From: Manihot esculenta
Lineage: Eukaryota > Streptophyta > Magnoliopsida > Malpighiales > Euphorbiaceae
Assembly: GCF_001659605.2 (NCBI RefSeq)
Contig: NC_035162.2
Span: 4,669,248-4,733,247, forward strand
DNA: 64,000 nt
Direction: 5' to 3'
Of the stretch, positions 49,874-62,100 are shown piece by piece. How positions within the stretch are numbered: position 1 is the stretch's first letter; each line of letters opens with the position of its first letter. Made by a program: the position numbers and the translations under genes. A model generated the notes under the pieces. It had not been told where the DNA came from, did not search any database, and worked only from the letters and a program-made list of their open reading frames with translations.

Positions 49874-50479
49874 TCAGTTATTCTTAGGAGAATGGTGTTT
49901 AGGTCCATGATAATCATCACCAAAAGCTACAAAATCTGCCTCTTTCAACTCCTTCTTAAGACTAGGGTTTTCAGATTTATATTTTGCTCTAATAAAATCA
50001 CCCTTTACTTGAAAGCTATATTTGATATCAGAGCAGTTTGCACCTGAAGTATCTTTCTTAAATTTTCTCCTCATCAGGACTTCATGAGCTCCCATTTTCC
50101 TTCCTCCAAGCTTCCTTGTGCAGCTGGCAACAAGTTCCTGCATTTTGCTCAATTGATCAGTACCCAACAAAAAAAGTAGCAAAACTTAATTACGCCATAA
50201 GAGAATCAAGAAAGCTTCGGTATAGCATGAAAACAATACCTTCATAGCAGATACAGTATCTTCAGGCACAACAAGCTTATCTTTATCCATTTCCCAGTCT
50301 GCATAATCAAAGATCAAATCCATTAATCTTCTTTTCTTTGCCCCTTTTTTTGCTTAATTTCTTATTTATTAATCACCTTGATAAGAAAGAAACATACCTT
50401 GCTGATGAGCATGTGCATAAGAACAATCTCTAAGGACATTCACAATGAAGAGAAGCCCAAGTGCTAATCTTATAGCCAT
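49874..50479 (-). CDS. GLV/RGF: GOLVEN/root meristem growth factor (RGF/CLEL) peptide precursor
   Basis: Three exons on the minus strand keep phase and give 134 aa: 50398-50479, 50240-50298, 49874-50137. All introns are GT-AG. Residues 1 to about 24 form a signal peptide (MAIRLALGLLFIVNVL...AHA), followed by a variable, Lys-rich spacer. The last 13 residues are DYHGPKHHSPKNN, a clear RGF/GLV mature peptide with the sulfated Asp-Tyr start and His-rich, Asn-ending tail. It is preceded by the ADFVAF-type block. Mature peptides of this family are Tyr-sulfated, Pro-hydroxylated and perceived by RGFR/RGI receptor kinases, controlling root meristem activity, gravitropism and lateral roots. Where most members have HHPP, this one has HHSP. 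The nearest tail in memory is RGF3 (HHPPKNN). Confidence 0.9.
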
Positions 50480-50489
50480 TTTTTTATGA

Positions 50490-50516
50490 TTATTTCTTTT
50501 CTTGGCTGTGTTTCAT
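50490..50516 (-). promoter_or_regulatory. Short uORF (8 codons) in the leader of the RGF precursor
   Basis: ATG at 50516 opens MKHSQEKK and stops at TAA, 10 bp before the main ATG at 50479. It lies between the TATA box and the start, so it should be in the mRNA. It could lower translation. Confidence 0.5.
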
Positions 50517-50558
50517 CAACTGCAAAAAGAGAGGAGACTAGCAGAAACATAAAGTGGG

Positions 50559-50565
50559 TTTTATA
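50559..50565 (-). promoter_or_regulatory. TATA box of the RGF precursor gene
   Basis: TATAAAA on the minus strand, about 80 bp upstream of the start at 50479. Confidence 0.6.
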
Positions 50566-50569
50566 GAGT

Positions 50570-53500
50570 GTTTGAAACCCAAGTCAAACCTAGGGTTCCG
50601 ACACCTAGCTTCCTGTCCTGCATTAAAATAAATATTACTTCCCGACACTACATGCAGAACTGGGAAAACTCAAATGTTCAAAAAATATAAATATAAAAAT
50701 TAATTATGAACGATGTTTTCAAAAGTTTGAACGTGGTCTAATGTGTTATTGAACCATGAGGCATGCCACTAGATTAATATTTCATAGAGAAATGTGGATA
50801 TTTGTGCCTATATGCAACCAAGCATTTGCAAAGGAAAATTGCAGCGATTTTTTTGGTTTGAATGCTAATTAATTATTAGGTCAAGAGGCTTGTTGGGCAT
50901 TAATCGTAGTGATTTTCTCTAAGTTAGCGGTAGAGAACTTCTTGGATTATCTGCTCAGTAGAACACAAATTAAACACACACACATGCACAGAAGCAAAAA
51001 GAATGTGAAAAAACAAATAATGGAATCTGTTTTTCCATTGGATACCCCATTGGCATAGAGGCAATTGGCTCCCAGCTGAGCCAAGAAAATACACATTTTT
51101 TCCTCTTGTTTGAAGGCATTGGAATCTTTCTATTTAGCATCTGTCTCACCATGTTCATATATGCAAGAAAAAATCTTTCTGTTTTTAGCAGCTGATGGAA
51201 TAGTTAATGGAGGCTGAGATGCATAAGGAAATTAAGCTATTTGTGAACAAAGATTGTTTGTCATCACATAGTATAGAAATGTCAAATCTTGATCTGGTGA
51301 TTGGACTCTGCATGCTCATGTGGGATATATTCCGCTTATTTTGGCCTGGTCATGCCCAGAAACAGTGTATGTGGGATTAGTTTGAAATTTATTTACATTT
51401 TATTGACTTCTCTAATAATTAAAGATTGCATTTTTTTTTATCCTTTTCGAAAATATATATTAGAGTTACAGAAATATATAATTAGTACTAATAAATTTAG
51501 AACTCATTAATATTAAATTTTATATTAAATTATAAAATACCATATGCTATTATATATATATAAACAAACAATTGTTTGATGGTTTCTCAAGTTTCACATA
51601 AAACGACAAGAAACAAATTCAACATATGTAGAGCAAACTCAAACCCAATTTCAAAGACTTGAGATTCTAAAAGAGAAGTGTTCAAAATAAGCAAGCGATG
51701 GATGTTGTCATAAAGGAAAAATTTTCAGAAGGAGAGATCTGGGGATGGAAAAAATAAATAAAATAAAGCAGTACCATATTGAAAAGTAGAGGAGGAGAAG
51801 AAGAGGGTGATGGTAGTTCCCAAAAAGACTAGGCATGCATATGCATAAGCATCAAATTGAGAGCTTGAGGGAACATGATCAAGTGATTACTGCATGGATT
51901 TACTAAATCTAATTATATTAATCTTTTAACAGTAATTAATCAGTGCTGAAGTTTAGAACAAGAGGGCTTGTCCTCCCTTGGGAAGAGTGTGATTTTGCTT
52001 GCAAGAGTCGGTTCAAATATTTAGTCCTCAGAACTCAGGAGCTCCATTCTCAAGATAACAAAAAAGCTGTTGGTTTCAGCAATTCGTTAGTTTGATTAAA
52101 CTTTTGTGAGTTTTTTAACTAGGAAATTAACCCTTTCAACTTTATGGAAATCTCTCTGAACCTTCATTTTTTTTCTCTTTTTTAAAAAAATCTTTCAGTG
52201 TCCATATGCTTGCCATCGAGACAGAGGGCAATAGAAACAAAATTTAAATGACCCCAAAATCATAAGCTTCCAATTAATTTATAGTCTTACTCTTGCCAGC
52301 CAAACAGAGAAACGTTTGGTAAAACACTTTCACTCTTTGGAACCTTCTCAAAATAAATATGATCTCTGCTTTTCTGTTTCAACCCTTTTATCTGTTGGTA
52401 TCAAATTCATGTAATTTGAAATTCGTAAATATATATGTTTATACTCAGGAAGTTCTGAGGCCAAAATGCATTACTATGGCACTCTTTGGACAGACATGGA
52501 GCATTTTAAAGTTATTAAATTGGTATACATGTGGGTTGGCAGTCGGCTAGTCTCTTGCCTGGAAGACTGAACTAATCGTCTATGCATTACTAAAAGAGGG
52601 CATTACATTCTCTTAACGAGTTGTGATTTTATATCAAAATTTCGGGTTTAAATCAAACATGGCAAAAGAGATTCTAGTCAATTATCAACCTTTTTTCCCA
52701 AAACCCAGAAGAGCACATTTTGATGCAGCAGCGCTCACTATCAATAATTATCATCAATGCAACATATATCAGTGTGGAGAAGTTGGAGATACAGTTGAAC
52801 AACGCGATTGTGTCAAAATTTAAGAAATCCTATTGCTCGTGTACGGCAATGCAACACAGAAAATAAAACTCTCTGCTTTACTATATGACGAAAACATTGG
52901 ATAGGATGATATCGCCAGCAAATAATGCAAGCATCAACTTGAAGATTACAGAAGAAAATTTATTTGATAAAAAGTAAGATCCTAATCCATCTAACGACTG
53001 TCTATCACACAAATGCATATTCCAAAACCACCCTGTTGCCATTCTGGCAAAATGTACCTAGAAGAAGAATATCAAGGAGTTAAAAACAATAAATTATAAG
53101 AAATTTTAAGAATTTCTCTATATGCTATCCCTTTCCTACTTTCAGATCAATCATAATTTGTACCCCGAGTCGCAAAGTCAAGAACCTGTAAACAGAAGTT
53201 TCACACCACAACCCAACACATAAAGCAAGAACATAAAACAGGTCTTGAAGGTGAATGCTTAAGGAAAAACTGTTAAAATCTTAAGGGGACTAATATGAAT
53301 CCCTCAAGATAATCAAGTCAATAAATGCTCCATACAAGGTCAATGAGCAAACATTTAGATTAAAAAAAAAAAAAAAAAGAGCATTCCTCATATGCAAAGT
53401 ATCCTGTCAACATGTCCTCCCATTTTTAAGAAATCATACCCATGACTGCAAAAAATACAGAACCAAGTGGAATTTGAATGATGCTCAGGCAAAATTAACG

Positions 53501-54161
53501 CCCAAAATGATGGAATCTAGGCAAGATTTTAAAATAAAAAAAAAAAATCAATTTATAACAGAAAGTACACCAAATATCAAAAACACAATGAGGAAAGTAA
53601 CCATATCATTTAAGCTGGGATCTACATTAGCACGATGAAAACAAATTAATGAGCAAGGATATTACAAAGTTCAAGTTGCACAATTTTCAAGTGATAAACA
53701 TTTTCAGAAAATGTACATACACAGGAAAGGGGCCAACAAACAAAAATCTTCTTACAATTTATCAAGATATCATTATCTATTAAGCACATTTCTTAACAAG
53801 CCCATTCCTCATCAAGTGATCAGAGTCTAGAGTAGTCAGTTCATAAGCATCACAAAGCCTTGGTTCCAGGTGATTCGTATGCAGGACCTGGCCTCGGTAG
53901 TGGAGTGACATCAACAACAACGCATTTGAAAATCTTGCTTTGCTAACATGCTTCCTAGTGTTGCACCAATAATGCCAATCCGATGTGCAAAATTAAGGCA
54001 TACATTTGTTAGTAGGCCAGGGAAGAGAACCCTTACAAAAGTGCAAGAGAGAGAAGAGGGACAGATGCAGAGAGCACAAATCAAAGATTACACCGCAACT
54101 CTCTCATGATTCTCTGAATAACACGTGAATGACAGAAGCCTCAAACCACAAAATTGCCATC
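50570..54161. other. Long intergenic region (3.6 kb), probably including RGF promoter and F-box 3' UTR
   Basis: No convincing gene is seen. Open stretches at 50970-51158, 51301-51510, 52359-52550 and 52623-52823 match nothing I recognise. About 53100-54161 is probably 3' UTR of the minus-strand F-box gene or spacer. I looked for microRNA sequences of the common conserved families and saw none. Confidence 0.5.
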
Positions 54162-55445
54162 TTAGCAAATGGAAGCATCAAACCTTGGCTCATAGAAACA
54201 GACCTGGCTGTTATATGACTGAAGAGCACATCCAGCGATCCAAGACCAAGCCTTCCTATCTACATCATACAGAAGGCCCTTTCCTTGGTTCCAAGATGTG
54301 AAGCAGATCAAGTTATCCTGTCCAAAGCACTCAAATCTCTCAGCTGATAACCTCAACAGAGCACGAAAGTACTTTGGTGGCATCCTACTGATCTCCACCC
54401 ACATAATCTTTTCATGATCCAATTCCCAAATTCTCATACTTTGAAGAGTACTGTAAAGGCCAATTCTTCCCACTAGAAACAGACGCTTCTGAGTGCCAGC
54501 CACCAGATAGCCATCCAACAAAGACCGTGGGAACTTGGCTGGAATATGTTCCCAGTAACCTGTGTCAAGCCGATACATCATCAGACCAAGTGGTGAAAGA
54601 GTTTCCAGATACAATCTGGAGTCACAATATGCCATCTTTGAAGAACACAGATTGACTGCAGGCATAATTTGGTGGAGCGACCATCTTCCAAGCTTTGAAT
54701 CATAAACTTCAGTGGGCAATGACTTATCACCATAAATATCACTGGTGGCTATAACTTTAAACGACCTATCCACTCTATCAACAACCAATATCAGCTGCCT
54801 TTGTTGATTATAATGCATACTTGGCAATGTTCTCCAAGTTTGAGTGAGAGGATTACAAACTAAAGTTTTGAAAGTTAGACCGTCAAGCCCAGAAAAGCAA
54901 ACGAGGCCCCCTGAAGAACCAACCAACCAAAATGCCCACTGTGGTAAAAAAGTGAAAGGAATCCTGTACCATGTTTTCAAAGGCAAGCTAAAAACTGAGC
55001 ATTGTGGTATCTGTGAGTTTTTCCAAAATGTCAAAAGACAAGGACCATGAGATGGCACTTGCGAATGAAATTTAAGAAAACTGCCGTCCTGAAGAATGGA
55101 ATTCCATCTTTTACAAACTGAACGGAGACGAAATATCATAAAAGGAGGAACCCTGGCCAAAATCTCATTCAGTAGATCCTCGGGCAACATTGCCCATATG
55201 TTATCCTCCATTTGAACATCAGGGTGAACAGCTTTACCAAATGTTGCTGCTGTTTCCTCATCTAAACCACGAGGTTTGGTCTTAACTGCCTTCTGCCGAG
55301 AAGGACTGGTATTTCTCGATCCAACACGGCCCAAGGGGCTTGTATTCCTCGACCCACCAACCCTAATAGGTGACACTTGCCTAGGACAAGCATCATCATC
55401 GCGTAAAACAGAAACAGATTCGGATGATTCTCCAACACCATTCAT
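54162..55445 (-). CDS. F-box protein with kelch/galactose-oxidase-like C-terminus (At5g15710-type)
   Basis: Single-exon coding region, 427 aa. A disordered, Ser/Arg-rich N-terminus holds two GSRNTSP motifs (residues 31-37 and 42-48), possible phosphorylation sites. The F-box spans about residues 84-128 ([33 protein letters not shown]) and would bind SKP1 in an SCF ubiquitin ligase. The rest is a beta-propeller-like region with [49 protein letters not shown] and a highly conserved end ([13 protein letters not shown]), presumably the substrate-binding part. From memory it matches At5g15710 almost throughout, which means strong conservation over the eudicots. Its substrate is not known. Confidence 0.95.
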   Translation of the reverse strand: MNGVGESSESVSVLRDDDACPRQVSPIRVGGSRNTSPLGRVGSRNTSPSRQKAVKTKPRGLDEETAATFGKAVHPDVQMEDNIWAMLPEDLLNEILARVPPFMIFRLRSVCKRWNSILQDGSFLKFHSQVPSHGPCLLTFWKNSQIPQCSVFSLPLKTWYRIPFTFLPQWAFWLVGSSGGLVCFSGLDGLTFKTLVCNPLTQTWRTLPSMHYNQQRQLILVVDRVDRSFKVIATSDIYGDKSLPTEVYDSKLGRWSLHQIMPAVNLCSSKMAYCDSRLYLETLSPLGLMMYRLDTGYWEHIPAKFPRSLLDGYLVAGTQKRLFLVGRIGLYSTLQSMRIWELDHEKIMWVEISRMPPKYFRALLRLSAERFECFGQDNLICFTSWNQGKGLLYDVDRKAWSWIAGCALQSYNSQVCFYEPRFDASIC

Positions 55446-56040
55446 ATCTATAAATTCTCAAAACCCTAGCCCACCCAAAAGCAATAAGGTCTTAAAACCC
55501 TAACTGCCACGTGAGAAGCCTTACCTAAATCGAAATGCAAGATGCAGTCTAAAACCACAGCAAAAGATTAAAAATTTTAAGCCAAAATGATGATTTTAGG
55601 CATCAAGTAAGAAAACCCATTAACCAGACACCACAGTTCCACGAGTGAAACAAAATCCTCTGCAGCTCAGATGACATTTCAGATGAAAAAAATATCCCCA
55701 ATATGCAGGGAGATCCGAAATAAACGATCTTCCAGACGAAAAATCGATTGAAATAAAAAGAAGCAAATATACTGAGCAGAGATCAATGTGTGAATACAAA
55801 GACGGAAGCTTGATGGCGACTTACAAATTGTTTTCCTTTTTCTTCAAGAATTATCAAATCCCTTGGTGAGAAACACCTGTCAGAGCTTAAAGAAGTAAAA
55901 AATTCTGGCATAGATATGAGAGAGGAGCCTAACCTCAAAGGCTCAAGAGGTAATTGCTTGGTTTACTTTGTCACCATTTGGATTTTGGGAAGTACATGAA
56001 CACAAAAAACGAAATTTATTTAAAAAAAAAAAAAAAAAAA
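55446..56040 (-). promoter_or_regulatory. 5' leader of the F-box gene with CACGTG core and probable leader intron
   Basis: The interval contains a CACGTG core at 55508-55513. Intron-like sequence runs to a likely leader exon near 55830-55960. An A-run at about 56023-56040 marks the start of the AT-rich spacer. Confidence 0.4.
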
Positions 56041-58350
56041 CAGAAGCTTTTGTGGGTGTAATCTGGCTAGAGCCGTTTCGGTCTGGTTTCGGATGAAAAT
56101 GCTGGTTTGAGCATCACAGTTTTAACTAGTTTAGATTCGAAAATGACTTTAGTTTCTAATAATTTCAATTTCAATTTCAAAATTTTAATAAAATTCAATT
56201 AATTTAAAAATTAGTAAAAATTTTAAAAGATAATTTTTTATTTTAGCTAAATGAATAAATTAAAAAATTTAGCTCGAAAATGAAAAATTGAACTCATCTT
56301 TTTTATTTTGATCTGAAATAACAAATAAGAACTTAAGTCTAAAAAATTATTTTACTCTAAATTGGACTGAAATTTAAAAAATTTTGAATTAATTAAAGAA
56401 TTAATAATAAATTATAAGTCGAATATATATAATAAATTAAGAATGAAATTAAATATTTTTATATTTTAATATAAAATCTTTCAACTTTTATTGGTAAATA
56501 ATTAAGAATTGATGCACACTTGCCTAGTCAATTGGGCATTTGACCCATAATTTTCCTTTATTTTTTTTAAATCAGGGGTGTATCGGTAATTTGAATTTGT
56601 AAGATTAAAATCCTATAAAGATAATATTTCAAAAAATTAAAATTTATTCTGTAAATATTTAATTTTTAATTAATAATAATTAATTTTATTAATTAATTCT
56701 GTCTTAATTTAGTGGATAATGATATAATATTAATACGAGAGATTCGGTTCGGTTCGAGTCTCCATAACTCTAATCCCCTACTAAAAAGTTAATTTTATTG
56801 AACGGTGACTTCTAAATTACTTTATTGACAATAAAAAAACTATTTATACTTTTTATGGAAATTTTATATTTTTTAAAAAAATATAAATATAATATTTGTA
56901 TTATAATTTTGTAAAAATAAATGTCATAATATATATTTTTGTAAAAATAATTATTCTATGAAAAATTATTAAAATAATAAAAATAATGACATTTTTAAAG
57001 ATATAAATATATTAATATTTTTAAAATACAAAATAATAATACCTTTTGTATATAATATAATATAATAAAATATTATTTTAATTAATAAATAATGTTATCA
57101 ATTTAATATAATTTTAATTACGTTCATTCTTTTTCATAATTTTTATTGATTTTTCTTTTTTATATATATTAACAAGAATAATTTTTTTATTAATTTTTTA
57201 ATTATATTTATTTTAAATATAGTAAATTTTATTAAAAAATATTTTAAATATTTATTTATAAAAAATAATAATTAATAAAATTTTATTTTAAAAATATAAT
57301 ATAATATAATATAATTATAACAGTCTATTTATATATTATAATAATATAAAAAGTTGAATAATAATTTAGAAATTAATAAAAAAAATGTACAAAAACAGAG
57401 TGAGTATTAATTTATATAAAAATATATTTATATTTTAAAATATAAATATGTCCGTGGCGTACACCAAGCAATAAAAAGCTTTTTTTTTTGGCCAATAAGA
57501 AAAATAAATTTTAAAATGGTAAAATATAATAAAATTTACAATAAGAATTGAAAAAAGAAATGAAATTACAAGACAATCCATCCGATAGCAATAATATGCA
57601 CAAGTAAAGCTTAATCACATTATTAGTCTAATAATTAATTTCGAGCAATAAAAAATTTATATAATAAAGATTATAAATTAAGTTTATTTGGAATTTAGAA
57701 AAAAGTTTAGTGGTTGATTATTGAGAGAGAAAAAAAGTTATTTGCATCGTTTGGACGATTTTGTATTAGCCTGTAAAAAAGAATATTATGATTGGATCAA
57801 AAGGAAAATATAAAGGAAAAAATTAAAAAGATAAAATTAGAAAATAAAATTTTGTTGTTATAATTAAATAAAAAAGCGGAAGATAAAAGAAGAGAATTGT
57901 AACATATAAAGTATAAAAATATATTCCCATTTCAAAAAAAATATATATATATTTATAATTTTAAAAGTTTTTCCCATTTTCTCTTAATTAAATAAAATAA
58001 TAAAATATAAATTTGTTTCTTTTTTTAAACTCTATTTGTTTTAAAAAAATAATTTGTATTATAGAAAATATTTTTCTAAAAAATAATTTATTTTTTTATT
58101 ATTTAATTTTAATTAAAAAATAAAATATATTAAACATTTATATAAAAATTTTAATAAGATATTTAAAATATGAAAATTATTTTAAAAAATAGTTTAAAAT
58201 TAAATATTTTTTAAAAAATTAAACATTTATATAAATATTTTTTTAAAATAAAAAATATTTTTTAAAAAATAATTTAACCTTGTTTCTAATAAAAAAGTAT
58301 TTTTTATTAATTAAATTTTTAAATTTTTAAATATTAAAAAAATTTAAAAA
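56041..58350. other. Extremely AT-rich intergenic DNA
   Basis: Almost only A and T, with no gene. It includes repeat copy 3 (58040-58350). It may include old, decayed transposable elements. Confidence 0.65.
58040..58350. repeat. AT-rich dispersed repeat, copy 3
   Basis: It shares the phrase TTTAATTTTAATT(A)AAAAAATAAAATATATTAA and nearby GAAAATATTTT blocks with 25060-25184 and 25850-26030. It contains internally repeated, partly self-complementary segments (TTTTTTAAAAAATTAAACATTTATATAAA-like, twice at about 58120-58240). Confidence 0.45.
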
Positions 58351-58757
58351 TATTTTCTATAAAATAAATGAGCTTTAATTTTTTATTTTCAAATTTTTTC
58401 CTCAATCCAACTATAAGGACTGGGACGAAAAGAAAAAAATGTGTTAGGGGGGAAAAACAAGAGGCGATGCCATTGGAAACATCCACAAACTGTCATTCTC
58501 CAACACCGTTAAAATTGGTCAAAGAAGGAAACGACGCGTACGATGCCATACACGTCTTATTACCACTTATCCAATATCCAGCTTTTTTTTTAATTTTATA
58601 AAGCGAAATCACAACAAATTGCAATTATTATTTATTTTCAAACATAAAACGCCAAATTTTATCGAAACTATCCTTTTATTTCTTTATTTATTACATCTGG
58701 CACCAGGAGGCAGGTCCTACACTGGCCCCTACCTCAACCCCATCTCCCCTACAGAGA

Positions 58758-58855
58758 CACGTGTCTTCTTACCATAACATCCCAATCAAAGCGATAAAAA
58801 ACTTCAAAAAACAAGTTTAAAACGTTAGTGTTACTGCTAGATCATAGCACACGTG
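58758..58855 (+). promoter_or_regulatory. Two G-boxes upstream of the ABHD17-like gene
   Basis: GACACGTGTC (core 58758-58763) and CACACGTGC (core 58850-58855) are perfect CACGTG elements about 300-390 bp before the ATG at 59150. They fit bZIP (ABRE-type), PIF or BIM/BZR binding. The first sits in a 10-bp palindrome. Confidence 0.55.
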
Positions 58856-59149
58856 CTCTCTTCCTTTTCTTCGCCGGAATGTCCTCTTCTCTATGTCCTC
58901 CGCTCCTCCCTTGCTTTCCCTCCCTTGCCTTTACTTCACTTCTTCGCTGGAGCTTAAAATCTGCAAACCCTAGCAACGGAATTAATTAAATTTTCCTTCG
59001 GTTTCTTTCATCGTTTTTGTTCCCCCAAATAAACGTTGGGAAGCCACCGGTCTCTCTCTCTCTAGCTTCTTCTTCCTCTTCTTCTTCTATTGGGTTTCTG
59101 TTATGCGGTAATTTGGTTTAGCATTTTGCATTTTGTGGTATTTTCGGGG

Positions 59150-62100
59150 ATGGGGGCGGTATCGTCAACAATGGCGGCAAAGTTCGCTTTTTTCCCGCCG
59201 AGTCCGCCTTCTTACCAGTTGGCGATGGATGGCGCGACTGGGAAGCTAATGATGGTGGAATTGGGGACAAGGGAAAATGTAGATGTTTTGAAGTTGGATA
59301 CCAAGAGAGGGAATAGAGTGGTGGCGGTGTATATTAAGAACCCTGCGGCTTCATTGACTGTGCTCTACTCCCATGGCAACGCGGCCGATCTGGGGCAGAT
59401 GTTTGATTTGTTTAATGAACTCAGCTTGCATCTACGGGTCAACTTGATGGGGTTAGTCTCAGTTCACTGCACATCCGCAACCATTTTTTTTTGTTAAAAA
59501 GGGGAAAAGATGTAGTATTGTCTGGGCATGTTTTTTAAAATTTTAAGTACTTGCTGGTTTGTACGCAGGTACGATTACAGTGGGTATGGACAGTCCAGTG
59601 GGAAGGTATGTATACATATATATTTTCACCATTCTTTCTTTCTTTGTTCGCTTTGATTCGTCCCCCTGCTGAGAAAATATGGCTGGAAGGGAGCACATAT
59701 GCTTTCTCGTTCCCTTTTTTAAATTATTTTCTTAAAAAAAAAAAACGCCTTTTGGTGTCTGTGAAAAGGGAAGGAAACCAAAGGAAGAAAATTTAAAATT
59801 TTGTTTTCATTATTTTTTCCCCTTCTACTGACTTAAAGGTTTGCAAAGATCAACTTAAATGCTTGTATTAAGTGCTGTCGTGTTTGATGAGTTTGAAGAA
59901 GTGTTGTTTCCTTTGTGGCTTGCCTTTTATAATAAAGAATGGAGCAGTAGATTTGGTCCCAAATTTTTTTCATTTAAGCGTACAAGTGCTTTTATTTAGT
60001 TACTTGATTGGTTGGAATTTTCCTAAACTATATAGATGCTTATCCACCGAGTATACTTGGTTTACCGGTTATGGAATCTAAAACACTATTTTGCTTAGCT
60101 CTCAGTTTCTTCGCAGTTGACTTGGTATCTTGGCAACCAAAAGGAGTGTCAGATTCATTTTTAATGGCCTATCTCAATTTCAAGGAACTGCAAATGGACT
60201 AATGAATTTTTTCTTTTTAAGTTTTATGCTTTGGCGCTGTTAGAAGGTAGCTTAACCTTCTGTTCTTTCTTCCTCAATCATTTTGGACAGCCAACTGAGC
60301 AGAATACTTATGCTGACATAGAAGCTGCATATAGGTGCCTTGAAGAGAGATATGGGGTGAAGGAAGAGGATATCATCTTGTATGGACAATCAGTTGGAAG
60401 TGGACCTACTCTAGATTTAGCAGCCCGGTTAATAAAATTGAGAGCAGTGGTTCTACATAGTCCAATTGCATCTGGCCTTCGGGTCATGTATCCTGTGAAG
60501 CGAACGTATTGGTTTGATATATATAAGGTACCTATTTTTGTTTTAAGTGCTCAACTGCAGGGTGTTGATTTGCTATTTCCAATATTTGAAAACATTAACT
60601 ATGTTAATGGTGCTACGCTATTATATTGTGCAGAATGTTGATAAAATACCAATGGTGAATTGTCCAGTATTGGTAATCCACGTAAGTAATTTTCTTTCTT
60701 TTTCTTTTTAAAGAAACTGAGGTTGATGGCTATTTCTAAAGTATGGCTTGCTAATGTAATGCTTTAATTTCCCTTTCCCTCACCCAAATTTCATGGGAAA
60801 TCATTGAGAAAATAAGAGCAGCAGCAAATATCAAAGGAAAAACTTGAGCTTTATATGTGTCATCACATGCAATTAAGAATATGAGGTATTGAAGTTGATA
60901 ACTTGGATCTAAATAGCATATAGGTGTAGATAAATCTTTTAAACTAATAAACTCAGCTTAATCTTACCGAGAATGCAGCAAAACTGAAAAAACAATTATC
61001 TTTTTTGCAACTTCTTTTTGACATTATAATAAGGTTGCGTTTTGCAATGGTTTGGGCAAGATGAATTGCCACAATGACAATGAGAGATGATGAGTAGACC
61101 CATTAGGGAAATGCATTCTGCGTGCAAATGTGTCTATTTTAATTGATCTTCATTTTCAACTGTAAACATTATTTGTCAGCTAATGAATGTTTAGTTAGTA
61201 ACATTACATTTGTTAGAGTAGGTAGCTTGAGATTAGTGTTGTGGAATATCAAGGGTGATACCCAAAATCCAATCAACTAAACATGTGAATAAACATTAAT
61301 TCCCCATAAAACTACCTATTTAATGCATTCATTCTAAGGCTTAAAATTATTCAAAGGGTCACCTGGTTGTCAATTTAGTATTATGTGAACCTTATATATA
61401 CTTGACTTTTACTACATTTAGTGTACAACTGATAATTTGTGCATCAGATGATATCTTTTGATGAGATTCTTAATGTTTTAAGATTCTGGTATATATGCTC
61501 ATTTTAGCTGGCAGCTGCATGATAAACAGTGAGCTTCTTTCTTCATGAACCAGTTAAAGCATCATAATTTACCAAAAATACTTTATAAATTTTCAGGTTT
61601 TTGCTTAACTGCTGAGCAGTTTTTTTGCCTCTCGCTTGCAGGGAACTGCTGATGATGTTGTAGATTGGTCGCATGGTAAGCAGCTTTGGGACCTCTGCAA
61701 AGAGAAATATGAACCATTATGGGTGAAGGGAGGAAATCATTGTGACTTGGAGCTTTATCCGCAATACATCAAACATCTCAAGAAGTTCATATCAGCCATT
61801 GAGAGATCATCACATCTTAGAAAGGGATCTGTGCCGGTCACAGATCAAGCAGAGAATCCACGGAAGAGCACAGATTGTAGAGAGGCTTCTAGGGCAAACA
61901 TGGATCAAAGGGAGAAGTTTAGACATAATATTGAACAAAGAGAAAAGCCCAGGATAAGCACAGACTGCAGAGAGAAATCAAGAACCAGCACTGATAGGAG
62001 ACAGAAATCAAGAAAGAGTGTGGATCAGCCTGAGAAAGAGAATCATGTCTTGGACCAGCCTGAGAAAGCAAGGAATAGCATTGATCGGTAAGTTGGCTAT

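Noticed and set aside
52623..52823. 66-codon frame (MILYQNFGFKSN...) as a small gene
   Set aside because: No signal peptide, no recognisable motif, no promoter or splice context, and length within chance expectation.
54844..55503. Plus-strand frames opposite the F-box gene
   Set aside because: They are antisense to a highly conserved single-exon coding region.
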